A stretch of DNA of 64,000 nucleotides from Velocimicrobium porci (GTDB taxonomy: Bacteria; Bacillota; Clostridia; Lachnospirales; Lachnospiraceae): NCBI RefSeq assembly GCF_009696045.1, contig NZ_VUMT01000007.1, positions 1 through 64,000 of the forward strand, written 5' to 3'. The notes beneath the pieces were generated by a model. It saw only the letters and a list, made by a program, of their open reading frames with translations. It had not been told where the DNA came from and searched no databases. A program made the position numbers and the translations under genes. Of this stretch, positions 26,891 to 35,767 are shown piece after piece (the stretch's first letter is position 1; every line of letters begins with the position of its first letter).

Positions 26891-27568
26891 ATGGGTGAAG
26901 AATATAAAAATTCGTTATTGTTAGATGAAGAAGATATGCAGGATGTTATGAAGGAAGATTTAAGCGATGCAATTAAGCATGGTCTTTTAGTAAGCAAATT
27001 GGCTTCTTCCATTGCTTGTGTATTGGGAGAATCAGAAGAGTTTATTGAAAGTGTTGCCTTGGCAGGAATGGTTCATGACATTGGAAAATTAAAATTAAGT
27101 AAATATTTATATGGAAGAAAAAAGGATGTATTAGTTGTGGAAGAAATGAAATATGTCCGGTTACATTCTACCTATAGCTATGAAATTGTAAAACGAGAAG
27201 GCTTCAGTGAAGAAATTCAGCAAATGGTATATCATCATCATGAAAATTATGATGGATCCGGCTATCCGGATAATTTAAAAGGAACAGCAATTCCGTGGGG
27301 TGCCAGAATACTCAGAACTTGTGACGTATTTGCCGCATTAGTTTCAAAACGCCCATATCGGGATGCTTTTGATGTTGATACAGCGTTGGAACTGATGATT
27401 GATGAAGTGAAAAATTTTGATATGAGAGTATTTCTTGCATTTCAGAGAGTCGTTAATGATTGTAACGCCGAAGAATTGAGAACTTTAATTGAACGTGTAA
27501 ATAATAAAGATGCAGATGAACGATGGATTCAGTTATATGAAGAGGAATTCAAGGAGGAAAGAAAATGA
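26891..27568 (+). CDS. HD-domain (HD-GYP-like) phosphohydrolase
   Basis: The 225-residue protein contains an HD metal site (VHDIGKLKL, about residues 60-68) and the downstream [17 protein letters not shown] block typical of HD-GYP domains (HHE..DGSGYP). HD-GYP enzymes degrade cyclic-di-GMP, so it may belong to the same signalling network as the GGDEF, EAL-like and PilZ proteins in this window. There is no receiver or membrane domain. Its stop overlaps the hisS start by 4 nt, so it is co-translated with a tRNA synthetase, an unusual partner. Confidence 0.82.
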   Translation: MGEEYKNSLLLDEEDMQDVMKEDLSDAIKHGLLVSKLASSIACVLGESEEFIESVALAGMVHDIGKLKLSKYLYGRKKDVLVVEEMKYVRLHSTYSYEIVKREGFSEEIQQMVYHHHENYDGSGYPDNLKGTAIPWGARILRTCDVFAALVSKRPYRDAFDVDTALELMIDEVKNFDMRVFLAFQRVVNDCNAEELRTLIERVNNKDADERWIQLYEEEFKEERK

Positions 27569-28818
27569 TAACCCAAAGACCAAAAGGTACACAAGACTGG
27601 TACGGAGAAGCAATGCACAAGCGTACTATGATTGAAAAAAAGGCGAGAGAGCTTTGTAAAGTATATAATATAAAAGAAATTATTACCCCTATATTTGAGC
27701 ATACCGTATTGTTCCAAAGAGGTGTTGGTGAAACGACGGATGTTGTGCAAAAAGAAATGTATACATTCGAAGATAAAGGAAAAAGAAGTATTACATTAAA
27801 GCCAGAGGGAACAGCAGGAGCAATCCGTGCTTACCTGGAAAATAATTTATATGCTGCAAGTCAGCCAACAAAGTTATTTTATGTAACTCCGGCATTTCGT
27901 TATGAGCAGCCTCAAAGCGGGCGCTTAAGACAGCATCACCAGTTTGGTGTAGAATTTGTTGGTTCTAAAAGTCCTTTGGCAGAGGTTGAATTGATAACAT
28001 TAATTACAACATTTATAAAAGAGATTGGTTTAAAAGACGCAAAACTGCATATTAACAGTATTGGATGTTCCAATTGCCGGAAGACATATAATGATGCATT
28101 GTTAGAATACTTAAGAGAGCATGAAGACCAGCTTTGTCCGACTTGTAAAGAACGAATGAAGAAAAATCCTCTTCGGGTAATTGATTGTAAAGTGCCTTCC
28201 TGCAAAGAAATTGTAAAAGATGCGCCAAGAACAATTGAATATTTAGATGAGGAGTGTAAGGAACACTTTGAGGAACTAAAGCATCTGTTAGACGAATTAG
28301 AGATTCCATACGAAGTTGATACAGGCATCGTTCGTGGTTTAGATTACTATACGAAGACGGTGTTTGAATTTGTAAATGAAGATGGATTTACGTTATGCGG
28401 TGGTGGACGTTATGATAATTTAGTTCGTGAAATTGACGGAAAGCAAGATATTCCTTCTGTTGGGTTTGGAATGGGAATTGAAAGAATTCTGTATTTCTTA
28501 GAAAAAGAAAATGTAGAATTAGAACCTGAGCCAAGCGTAGAATTATATGTGGGAATTCTTGGAGAAGAGGCAAAGTCAGAAGCTTATAAGCTAGTTTATA
28601 AACTTCGTATGGCAGGTGTCGTTGCAGAAACAGACTACATGGATCGAAGTGTAAAAGCACAGATGAAATATGCGAACAAGATTGGTGCAAAGAATACCGT
28701 TATTTTAGGAGCAGATGAGCTTTCAAAGGGGAAAGCAGTAATTAAAAATATGGATACTCATGAAGAAATAGAGGTTGACTTAGAGAAAATTGCGGAGTAT
28801 TTTATAGAAGATAAATAA
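27565..28818 (+). CDS. hisS: Histidyl-tRNA synthetase
   Basis: The 417-residue class II synthetase charges tRNA-His. Motif 1 surrounds [18 protein letters not shown], motif 2 is [21 protein letters not shown], and the histidine-specific segments [12 protein letters not shown] and GGGRYDNL are present. The C-terminal anticodon-binding domain spans about 325-417. Length is standard. An inserted segment near 180-210 carries CSNC and CPTC-like pairs that suggest a zinc site. The ribosome site AAGGAGG lies inside the end of the HD gene. aspS follows by 24 nt. Confidence 0.96.
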   Translation: MITQRPKGTQDWYGEAMHKRTMIEKKARELCKVYNIKEIITPIFEHTVLFQRGVGETTDVVQKEMYTFEDKGKRSITLKPEGTAGAIRAYLENNLYAASQPTKLFYVTPAFRYEQPQSGRLRQHHQFGVEFVGSKSPLAEVELITLITTFIKEIGLKDAKLHINSIGCSNCRKTYNDALLEYLREHEDQLCPTCKERMKKNPLRVIDCKVPSCKEIVKDAPRTIEYLDEECKEHFEELKHLLDELEIPYEVDTGIVRGLDYYTKTVFEFVNEDGFTLCGGGRYDNLVREIDGKQDIPSVGFGMGIERILYFLEKENVELEPEPSVELYVGILGEEAKSEAYKLVYKLRMAGVVAETDYMDRSVKAQMKYANKIGAKNTVILGADELSKGKAVIKNMDTHEEIEVDLEKIAEYFIEDK

Positions 28819-28842
28819 GATAAAAGGAGATATAGTAGTATC

Positions 28843-30636
28843 ATGGCAGAATCAATGACAGGCTTAAAAAGAAGCCACCGATGTACCGAAGTATCCAAAA
28901 CCAATATCGGTGAAACTGTAACCGTAATGGGCTGGGTACAAAAAAGCAGAAATAAAGGCGGAATTATATTTGTAGATTTAAGAGACCGTTCCGGTTTATT
29001 GCAAATTATTTTTGAAGAAAGTGATTGCGGTGCGGAATATTTTAAAAAAGCGGAAAAACTAAGAAGTGAATTTGTAATTGCCGTTGTTGGAAAGGTAACA
29101 GAGCGTGCGGGAAGCGTGAATGAAAACCTTGCAACCGGTGATATTGAAGTGCGTGCAACAGAACTAAGAATTCTTTCAGAAGCAGAAACACCACCATTTC
29201 CTATCGAGGAAGACAGTAAGACAAAGGAAGATCTTCGTTTAAAATATAGATATTTAGACCTTAGAAGACCAGATATCCAGAAAAATTTGATGCTTAGAAG
29301 TAAGGTTGCCAATATTACAAGACAGTTTTTAATTGAAGAAGGATTTTTAGAAATAGAAACACCAATGCTTACAAAAAGTACACCTGAGGGTGCGAGAGAC
29401 TACCTTGTGCCAAGCCGTGTACACCCGGGTAATTTCTATGCATTGCCTCAATCACCACAGTTATTCAAGCAATTGTTAATGTGTTCCGGATATGACCGTT
29501 ACTTCCAGATTGCAAGATGCTTCCGTGATGAGGATCTTCGTGCAGACAGACAGCCTGAATTCACTCAGATTGATATGGAGCTTTCCTTTGTTGATGTAGA
29601 TGATGTAATTGACGTGAATGAACGTCTTTTGAAAAAATTATTTAAGGAAGTATTAGATATTGATGTAGCATTGCCAATTCAGAGAATGACATGGCAGGAA
29701 GCAATGGATCGTTTTGGTTCTGATAAGCCGGATCTCCGTTTCGGAATGGAGCTTGTTGATGTAACAGAAACAGTGAAAGACTGTGAATTTGTTGTATTTA
29801 AAGGCGCAATTGAAAATGGAGGAAGCGTTCGTGGTATCAATGCAAAAGGACAGGGTGCAATGCCACGTAAGAAAATTGATGCGTTAGTAAGCTTTGCAAA
29901 AGACTATGGTGCAAAAGGGCTTGCTTATCTGGCAGTAAATGAAGATGGAACTTACAAGTCTTCCTTTGCGAAATTTATGAAAGAAGAAGAATTAAAAGCT
30001 TTAGTGGAAAAGATGGACGGAGAATCAGGCGATTTATTGTTATTTGCAGCAGATAAAAATAAAGTAGTATATGATGTGCTGGGAGCATTACGTGTTCATT
30101 TAGCAGAACAGTTAGAGCTTCTTGATAAAAATGAGTACAAGTTCTTATGGGTGACAGAATTCCCATTATTAGAGTATTCAGAAGAACAGGGAAGATATAT
30201 GGCAATGCATCATCCATTTACAATGCCAATGGAAGAAGATATTCCACTCATTGATACAGAACCTGGAAAAGTTCGTGCAAAAGCATATGATATTGTATTA
30301 AATGGTACAGAGCTTGGTGGCGGTTCTGTTCGTATCTTCCAGAATCATGTACAGGAAAAAATGTTTGAAGCACTTGGATTTACAAAAGAACAGGCATATG
30401 ATCGCTTTGGGTTCTTATTGAATGCTTTTAAATATGGTGTTCCACCTCATGCAGGTCTTGCTTATGGATTAGATCGTCTTGTTATGTTAATGGCAAAAGA
30501 GGATAGTATTCGTGATGTTATTGCATTTCCTAAGGTAAAAGATGCTTCTTGTTTAATGACAGACGCGCCAAATATTGTAGACGACATTCAGTTAGATGAA
30601 CTTATGATAGAAATTAAAAAGAAAAGTGAAGAATAG
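28843..30636 (+). CDS. aspS: Aspartyl-tRNA synthetase
   Basis: The 597-residue class II enzyme has an N-terminal OB-fold anticodon domain (about 15-115, VMGWVQKSRNKGGIIFVDLRD), motif 2 FRDEDLRADRQPEFTQIDMELSF, the bacterial insertion (GAD) domain at about 310-420, and motif 3 GLAYGLDRLVMLM. Its size and GAD domain fit the bacterial form. The gene lies directly after hisS with an AAAGGAG ribosome site, as in many Firmicutes. The promoter for the cold-shock gene begins right at its stop. Confidence 0.96.
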   Translation: MAESMTGLKRSHRCTEVSKTNIGETVTVMGWVQKSRNKGGIIFVDLRDRSGLLQIIFEESDCGAEYFKKAEKLRSEFVIAVVGKVTERAGSVNENLATGDIEVRATELRILSEAETPPFPIEEDSKTKEDLRLKYRYLDLRRPDIQKNLMLRSKVANITRQFLIEEGFLEIETPMLTKSTPEGARDYLVPSRVHPGNFYALPQSPQLFKQLLMCSGYDRYFQIARCFRDEDLRADRQPEFTQIDMELSFVDVDDVIDVNERLLKKLFKEVLDIDVALPIQRMTWQEAMDRFGSDKPDLRFGMELVDVTETVKDCEFVVFKGAIENGGSVRGINAKGQGAMPRKKIDALVSFAKDYGAKGLAYLAVNEDGTYKSSFAKFMKEEELKALVEKMDGESGDLLLFAADKNKVVYDVLGALRVHLAEQLELLDKNEYKFLWVTEFPLLEYSEEQGRYMAMHHPFTMPMEEDIPLIDTEPGKVRAKAYDIVLNGTELGGGSVRIFQNHVQEKMFEALGFTKEQAYDRFGFLLNAFKYGVPPHAGLAYGLDRLVMLMAKEDSIRDVIAFPKVKDASCLMTDAPNIVDDIQLDELMIEIKKKSEE

Positions 30637-30637
30637 T

Positions 30638-30666
30638 TTGACAATGAGCACGATAAGTGTTATTAT
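30638..30666 (+). promoter_or_regulatory. Strong sigma-A promoter of the cold-shock gene
   Basis: A perfect TTGACA (30638-30643), a 17-nt spacer and TATTAT (30661-30666) lie immediately after aspS. The mRNA leader would be about 47 nt. Confidence 0.75.
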
Positions 30667-30719
30667 ATCTATATTGTGAATAACACAATGCAATATTTTA
30701 TATCGTGGAGGAAAAACAC

Positions 30720-30920
30720 ATGAGCAAAGGTACAGTAAAATGGTTTAACAACCAAAAAGGTTACGGATTCATTTCTGATTCCGAAGGAAATGATGTTTTT
30801 GTTCACTTCTCAGGACTTAACATGGAAGGATACAAAACACTTAACGAAGGTGAAGAAGTAGAATTTGAAGTTGTTGAAGGTGCAAAAGGACCTCAGGCAG
30901 CTAACGTAACAAGAGCATAA
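30720..30920 (+). CDS. CspA-family cold-shock protein
   Basis: The 66-residue protein is a single cold-shock domain with RNP1 (KGYGFI) and RNP2 (VFVHF) motifs, as in [18 protein letters not shown]. Such proteins bind single-stranded RNA/DNA and keep transcripts unfolded. ATG 30720 follows GGAGG; a GTG 15 nt upstream would add residues not seen in the family. A strong promoter precedes it and a terminator lies about 110 nt downstream. Confidence 0.95.
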   Translation: MSKGTVKWFNNQKGYGFISDSEGNDVFVHFSGLNMEGYKTLNEGEEVEFEVVEGAKGPQAANVTRA

Positions 30921-31032
30921 TTAATAAATCAAGAAGAGTTTAACAGTGTACCTTTTTCTAATATAGATTTTTGAATTAAGTAAAGAATTTTTTTAAGAAA
31001 TAGTTATATTGTAATACCGAAATTGATTGAGA

Positions 31033-31071
31033 GGATGACTCAGAGCAGACCGCTTTGGGTCGTCCTTTTTT
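31033..31071 (+). terminator. Intrinsic terminator after the cold-shock gene
   Basis: GGATGACTC (31033-31041) pairs with GGGTCGTCC (31057-31065), with two G-U pairs, followed by six T. It is the first element in the 350-nt gap before the next gene. Confidence 0.75.
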
Positions 31072-31073
31072 CA

Positions 31074-31241
31074 CTTTATAGGAAACTTCGTCTCCTATAA
31101 AGCAAAAACGCTCCGCGAGGATGTGCACAGATGCGAAAGGAGTATTGTTGCAAAAAGCATGCAACACGCATCTGACACGCAAAGTGGAGCAAGTCCCTCA
31201 TGAGTGAGGGATACAGGGAGTTGAGGTGGACTTGTCCACTT
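31074..31241 (+). repeat. Dense palindromic intergenic element
   Basis: Several stems are packed into 168 nt. CTTTATAGGA/TCCTATAAAG is at 31074-31102. GCTCC/GGAGC is at 31110-31114 and 31186-31190. CAGATGCG/CGCATCTG is at 31128-31135 and 31167-31174, enclosing TGTTGCA/TGCAACA. CCCTCA/TGAGGG is at 31195-31210. AAGTGGA-G-CAAGTCC pairs with GGACTTGTCCACTT at 31182-31196 and 31228-31241. It is richer in G+C than its surroundings and has no coding frame. It could be a structured RNA or a non-autonomous mobile palindrome. The 60989-61115 region has a similar, simpler order. Confidence 0.65.
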
Positions 31242-31273
31242 TGGTCTAGGTTTCATAGGGAAAAGAGGTGTCT

Positions 31274-31921
31274 ATGAGAGAAGAGGAAGTTCGTTTTCCA
31301 TTTTTAGCATATTCCCATTTAGCAGAATCCTTTTATTTAAAAAATCATGGAACAGAAAAAGAGGATTTTGGGTGGCTAAAACAAATTACGGCGGAGAGCC
31401 GGGTGGCAGGAAAGGTTTGTTATTATGAAAGTGAAGAATTAAAAAAAGAAGTCCGATTATATAATGAGTTAGAAAAATGGAAAGAACAACATCCGTTTCC
31501 AAGTGAATTTTTAGGGGGCTTAGTTTATATACTTACGATTCAGGAACGATATAAACAGGATCAATTAAGTCAACAGGAAAGGTTGTTGATACAATTGTGG
31601 AATTGTGCGTATCTGGACGGGATAAGAAGTGTATTCCGGTCAGAAATGTCACAAGATAAGGAATCATTTTCAATGTCTTTAGGTGCTGGATTTTATGGAA
31701 TGTCAATGAACGTAAATAAGATTATATATGTTATGTTAAAAGGGAAAGACTATGGAATTCAGATAAAAAATAGCAGCTTTTTGCCTTCATATAGTTGTTG
31801 TGGCATAGTTATAAACATAAAAAATTTTAGAAAGAAAATGGATTTTTTAAATAACCTGTCCCCTTGTATTGATTGTAAAGGAACTGACAATTGTGATTTT
31901 TGTGTTTTCAGGAAAGGATAG
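31274..31921 (+). CDS. Probable stand-alone methionine synthase (MetH) activation-domain protein
   Basis: The 215-residue protein matches the vitamin B12-dependent methionine synthase activation domain in layout. It has a central SLGAGFYGMSMNVNKIIYVM (family: S-x-GYG/FY then a helix), then GIQIKNSSFLPSYSCCGIV, and a C-terminal cysteine cluster CIDCKGTDNCDFC. In MetH this domain binds S-adenosylmethionine and reactivates oxidised cobalamin. The metH gene in this window encodes a protein without the domain, so this could supply it in trans. The match is moderate and from memory. ATG 31274 with AGAGG is preferred to GTG 31268. Confidence 0.6.
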   Translation: MREEEVRFPFLAYSHLAESFYLKNHGTEKEDFGWLKQITAESRVAGKVCYYESEELKKEVRLYNELEKWKEQHPFPSEFLGGLVYILTIQERYKQDQLSQQERLLIQLWNCAYLDGIRSVFRSEMSQDKESFSMSLGAGFYGMSMNVNKIIYVMLKGKDYGIQIKNSSFLPSYSCCGIVINIKNFRKKMDFLNNLSPCIDCKGTDNCDFCVFRKG

Positions 31922-31924
31922 TTC

Positions 31925-31953
31925 TTGCCAATTATTAGCAATATGCTTATAAT
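31925..31953 (+). promoter_or_regulatory. Probable sigma-A promoter of the EAL-like gene
   Basis: TTGCCA (31925-31930), a 17-nt spacer and TATAAT (31948-31953) lie 42 nt before the preferred GTG start. Confidence 0.6.
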
Positions 31954-31994
31954 AGTTATAACGTGAATAATTACAAATGGGAGAGGAATTTATA

Positions 31995-33839
31995 GTGAAA
32001 CTGTTAGTAAAAAAGCAGTTGAGAGAATTTGTTGAGTTTATTAAATTTCCTATGATTATATACAGCTATGAAACAGGAAAGTTAATTGCCTCAAATCAAC
32101 TTGCAAAGGAACTTATCGGAGAAAATGTAACAAATGTAAATAAAATCTGGGAAGGTGGAGTAAAACAGCGTTTTTCTGCTGAGCTGTTGGAAAACGGTAG
32201 CGGCATTTATTTTAGAAAATATGTATATCGAAAGGAGGGAAAAATAGAAATTGATATTGAATTTAGTTCCATTCCAATCGGGGAACGGCATATGATTATA
32301 GGGATTTTTGAACAATCATATAAACAGCCGTTTTTTAAAGATTTAACAATCCAACTTCCGCGAATTAAATGGAAAAATAAAAAGCTTGATGTGCTTGGTG
32401 TCAATACGGTTTTAACGCAAGACATGGAGATAGCAAAAGAAGATTTTTACGTTTGGAACAAAAGCGAAATGAGCAGTGAGATTAAATTGTTAAAAGAGAA
32501 AAAAGTGCAAACAGACGTAATACAACCAGTTGTATGGAAAAAAAATCAAAGGCGTTTTGCTAAGGTTAACCGGTTTCCACTTACGAATAAAAATGGAACA
32601 GCAGTTGGGATGTTGATAATTTACCAGATAATCTTAGAAAAGGAAGAATATCATCAGTTATTTAATTCAACTCTTCGTGTTAATAATATATTGAGCGAAG
32701 CAATTGGACAAAGTAATATGATTGTTGTCAGCAGACAGGAAAATGATACAATGCCTGTAGAGTATATATCTTCTAATATTAGCCGTTTGGGATATCATGT
32801 TCATGAGTTTTATTCCGGTGAAGTGACTTGGATTGATATAATTTATAAAGAAGACAGGGAAGCATTTTTTAAATGGATAAAACAAGGCAGTTATGGAAAT
32901 AAATTTTTGCATCAGGAATATCGAATTCTTAAGAAAAATGGAGAGATTGCATGGATTCGGGATGAGATGCTGGGAATTACAATTTGTGGTGATATTTCGT
33001 ATCGTCAAAGCATTATAAAAGATATAACAGAGGAAAAACTTTCCCGGTTTGAGGGTGTGACAATTGATGATAGTAAAAAGGAGATTGAAGAGTTACTTCG
33101 GAAAGCGGAAGCAAAAGAGTATATTGAATTTGATGTTTACTACCAGCCGATTGTAGAAAGTGGAACAAAAAAGGTTATTGCAGCGGAAAGTTTACTGCGT
33201 TGGAAAAATCCAGAAAAGGGATTTATTAACCCGGTTGAATTTATTTCAGTGTCAGAATATTTGGGAATGATAGGGGCACTTGGTGATGTTGTGTTCCGAG
33301 AGGCATTTACAATGTGCAGAACGATTAATAAGCATATAGATTCGGAATTTAAAATGCACATTAATCTTTCTACGATTCAGCTGACTCAACCTGATATTGT
33401 AGAACATATTTGTAAATTTGCAAGAGAAACAAGAGTTAAGAAGTCCAATATTGTATTTGAAGTAAAAGAAAGTTTAGCAATTGAAGATATGAGAGTAATG
33501 CAAAAAGTACTGATAAAATTAAAACAACAGGGATTTTTTTTATTACTTGATGATTTTGGAATTGGAAAATCATCGCTCGGTACTTTGACGGAACTGCCGT
33601 TTGATTACATTAAGATAGATAAGAGTTTTATGAAAGCTTATGAAACAGAGCAATTTAATCCAAATCTTTTAACTGCGATTGTGGATTTAGCACATAGTTT
33701 AAAAATAAAAGTAATAATATCCGGTATTGAAACGAAACAACAAAAAGAATTTTTGCTTATGTCCGATATTGATGAATATCAGGGATATTATTTTGGATAT
33801 CCTGTAGAAAAAGATAAATTTACTTTTGGAGAATGTTAA
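31995..33839 (+). CDS. PAS-EAL protein with degenerate EAL active site
   Basis: The protein (614 residues from GTG 31995; ATG 31977 is also open but lacks a ribosome site) has N-terminal PAS-like sensory regions (a PAS fold is clear at about 230-340) and a C-terminal EAL domain (about 360-610). The signature reads ESL rather than EAL. INLS, FEVKES, LDDFGIGKSSL and YIKIDKSF are kept, but the AEGVE motif is ISGIE, losing one acidic residue that contributes to catalysis in well-studied enzymes. It may have weak or no cyclic-di-GMP phosphodiesterase activity and act as a binding protein. No GGDEF domain or membrane helix is present. Confidence 0.85.
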   Translation: MKLLVKKQLREFVEFIKFPMIIYSYETGKLIASNQLAKELIGENVTNVNKIWEGGVKQRFSAELLENGSGIYFRKYVYRKEGKIEIDIEFSSIPIGERHMIIGIFEQSYKQPFFKDLTIQLPRIKWKNKKLDVLGVNTVLTQDMEIAKEDFYVWNKSEMSSEIKLLKEKKVQTDVIQPVVWKKNQRRFAKVNRFPLTNKNGTAVGMLIIYQIILEKEEYHQLFNSTLRVNNILSEAIGQSNMIVVSRQENDTMPVEYISSNISRLGYHVHEFYSGEVTWIDIIYKEDREAFFKWIKQGSYGNKFLHQEYRILKKNGEIAWIRDEMLGITICGDISYRQSIIKDITEEKLSRFEGVTIDDSKKEIEELLRKAEAKEYIEFDVYYQPIVESGTKKVIAAESLLRWKNPEKGFINPVEFISVSEYLGMIGALGDVVFREAFTMCRTINKHIDSEFKMHINLSTIQLTQPDIVEHICKFARETRVKKSNIVFEVKESLAIEDMRVMQKVLIKLKQQGFFLLLDDFGIGKSSLGTLTELPFDYIKIDKSFMKAYETEQFNPNLLTAIVDLAHSLKIKVIISGIETKQQKEFLLMSDIDEYQGYYFGYPVEKDKFTFGEC

Positions 33840-33859
33840 ATGTAAAATGGAGGAATTCT

Positions 33860-34915
33860 ATGAAAGTAGAAACACGTGTATTTGGCAAAACAAATGATGG
33901 TAGAGAGGTACATAGCTTTATTTTGCGGAATAAAAATGGGATGGAGGCAGAGTTTATTGATTATGGTGCGACTCTTGTTAAATTAATTGTTCCGGAAAGA
34001 AATGGAAAAAGAAAAGATATCGTTTTGGGGTATGATGATGTCGCCGGCTATGAAAATAATTCTGCTTACTTTGGAGGCTTTATTGGAAGGTGCTGTAATC
34101 GAATTGAAGATGGAAAATTTTCAATAAATGGAATTGATTATCAGTTAGAACGAAATGATAATGGAGTGAATTGTCTTCACGGGGGAGAAATTGGATATAA
34201 TAATAAGATGTATGAGGCAGAAACATTTGAAGAAGAGAATGGCTGTTCCGTAGAATTTTTTAGAATGAGTCATGATTTAGAACAGGGGTTTCCGGGAAAT
34301 TTAGATATTACAGTGACTTATACCATGACGGAAGAAAATGAATTGGTAATAGAGTATTCCGCAACTCCGGATAGGGATACGATTGTAAATTTTACAAATC
34401 ACAGTTATTTTAATTTACAGGGGCATGATACAGGTGACATATTAAATCAAAAGATAAAAATCAATGCAGATTACTTTACTGAGATTAATGATAAGTTGGT
34501 TCCAACAGGAAGGCTAATTCCGGTTAAAGATACACCAATGGATTTTAGAGACTGGAAGAAAATAGGAAAAGATATCAACTCAGTGTACGATGCAATTGTC
34601 AAAGCAGGAGGGTACGATCATAATTATGCAGTTGGACAAAGAGATGGTGTCACCTTGATTGCGGAGGCGAAGGATGAAATGTCAAATCGTAGAATGGAAG
34701 TTTATAGTGATATGCCCGGTGTTCAGTTTTATACCGGTAATTTTATTCATGAAACAAGAAAAGGAAAAGATGGATGTATATATAAAGAACATTCCGGTTT
34801 TTGTCTGGAAACACAGAAATTTCCTAATGCAATAAATATTAGCGAATTTGATACACCAATTGTAAAGAAGGGGCATGTATTTGATTCTATTACAATCTAT
34901 AAATTTTACTGGTAA
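33860..34915 (+). CDS. galM: Aldose 1-epimerase (galactose mutarotase)
   Basis: The 351-residue enzyme interconverts alpha and beta anomers of free sugars such as galactose and glucose. Recognisable segments are GFIGRCCNRIEDGKF, NCLHGG, the catalytic-His segment NFTNHSYFNLQGH, and the catalytic-Glu segment HSGFCLETQKFPNA. Length is normal. ATG 33860 has GGAGG; an upstream frame overlapping the EAL gene is open but has no ribosome site. It is convergent with upp and they share a terminator. Confidence 0.93.
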   Translation: MKVETRVFGKTNDGREVHSFILRNKNGMEAEFIDYGATLVKLIVPERNGKRKDIVLGYDDVAGYENNSAYFGGFIGRCCNRIEDGKFSINGIDYQLERNDNGVNCLHGGEIGYNNKMYEAETFEEENGCSVEFFRMSHDLEQGFPGNLDITVTYTMTEENELVIEYSATPDRDTIVNFTNHSYFNLQGHDTGDILNQKIKINADYFTEINDKLVPTGRLIPVKDTPMDFRDWKKIGKDINSVYDAIVKAGGYDHNYAVGQRDGVTLIAEAKDEMSNRRMEVYSDMPGVQFYTGNFIHETRKGKDGCIYKEHSGFCLETQKFPNAINISEFDTPIVKKGHVFDSITIYKFYW

Positions 34916-34921
34916 AATAAA

Positions 34922-34966
34922 AGGAACACCTTGAAACAGGAAAGGTTTCAAAGTGTTCTTGTTTTT
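34922..34966. terminator. Shared terminator between galM and upp
   Basis: GAACAC-C-TTGAAAC pairs with GTTTCAA-A-GTGTTC (34924-34937 with 34945-34958), one mismatch, with a T-rich run after it on the plus strand and an A/T-rich flank on the other. It can serve both convergent genes. Confidence 0.7.
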
Positions 34967-34968
34967 GT

Positions 34969-35598
34969 CTATTTTGTTCCGTAAATTCTATCTCCGGCAT
35001 CGCCAAGTCCGGGAAGAATGTATCCTTGCTCATTTAGACGTTCGTCTAATGCACCGATGTAAATATCAACATCAGGATGTTTTTCTTGTAAAAATTTAAC
35101 CCCTTCAGGAGCAGCAATTAAACATAAGAAATGGATGCGCTGAATTCCTCTGGATTTTAATTGGGAAATGGCAGCGGCAGCGGAACCACCTGTTGCAAGC
35201 ATAGGGTCTACAACAAAAATTTCGCGTTCAGCTGCATCACTAGGAAGCTTACAGAAATATTCAACAGGCTCTAATGTTTCCTCGTTTCGATACATTCCGA
35301 TGTGACCAACTTTTGCATTTGGAATTAAATTAAGAATTCCATCTGCCATATGAAGTCCGGCACGAAGAATTGGTACAATACATAACTTCTTTCCGGCGAT
35401 TTCTTTTACTGTTGCTTTTACTAGTGGTGTTTCAATTTCAATATCAGCAAGTGGTAAATCTCGTGTAGCTTCGTAGCAGATAAGCATAGCCACTTCAGAA
35501 ACAAGATCTCGAAATTCCTTTGTTGATGTAGTTTTTACACGCATAATACCTATTTTATGCTGAATTAATGGGTGATCCATTACTATAACTTTAGACAT
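34969..35598 (-). CDS. upp: Uracil phosphoribosyltransferase
   Basis: The 209-residue enzyme joins uracil and PRPP to make UMP (pyrimidine salvage). The PRPP-binding loop [13 protein letters not shown] and the uracil-binding end [14 protein letters not shown] are intact, as is the N-terminal [12 protein letters not shown]. Length is standard. ATG 35598 follows GGAGGT; a start 18 nt upstream would add residues not seen in the family. It is a single minus-strand gene. Confidence 0.96.
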   Translation of the reverse strand: MSKVIVMDHPLIQHKIGIMRVKTTSTKEFRDLVSEVAMLICYEATRDLPLADIEIETPLVKATVKEIAGKKLCIVPILRAGLHMADGILNLIPNAKVGHIGMYRNEETLEPVEYFCKLPSDAAEREIFVVDPMLATGGSAAAAISQLKSRGIQRIHFLCLIAAPEGVKFLQEKHPDVDIYIGALDERLNEQGYILPGLGDAGDRIYGTK

Positions 35599-35767
35599 GA
35601 TTTTACCTCCGATCATTTTTCTTTGTACATTATAGCATTATTACCCAATGAAGAAAAGATAAAACAAATAAATTTTCTGTCGAAAACTCCCCTTTTTCAT
35701 TGAAATATGATAAAATACTTCTAAACATGCGACTTTAAATGGAAAATAAAGCACCTTGGAGGTAGCT

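Noticed and set aside
27936-28328. 130-codon minus-strand open frame inside hisS
   Set aside because: It is a shadow of the intact hisS gene with low-complexity Ser-rich translation.
28758-29312. 184-codon minus-strand open frame inside aspS
   Set aside because: It is antisense to conserved aspS coding sequence, has no recognisable domain and no ribosome-site support.
30920-31270. tRNA or rRNA gene in the structured gap
   Set aside because: No cloverleaf with TTCRA and acceptor pairing could be drawn; the stems do not fit a tRNA.
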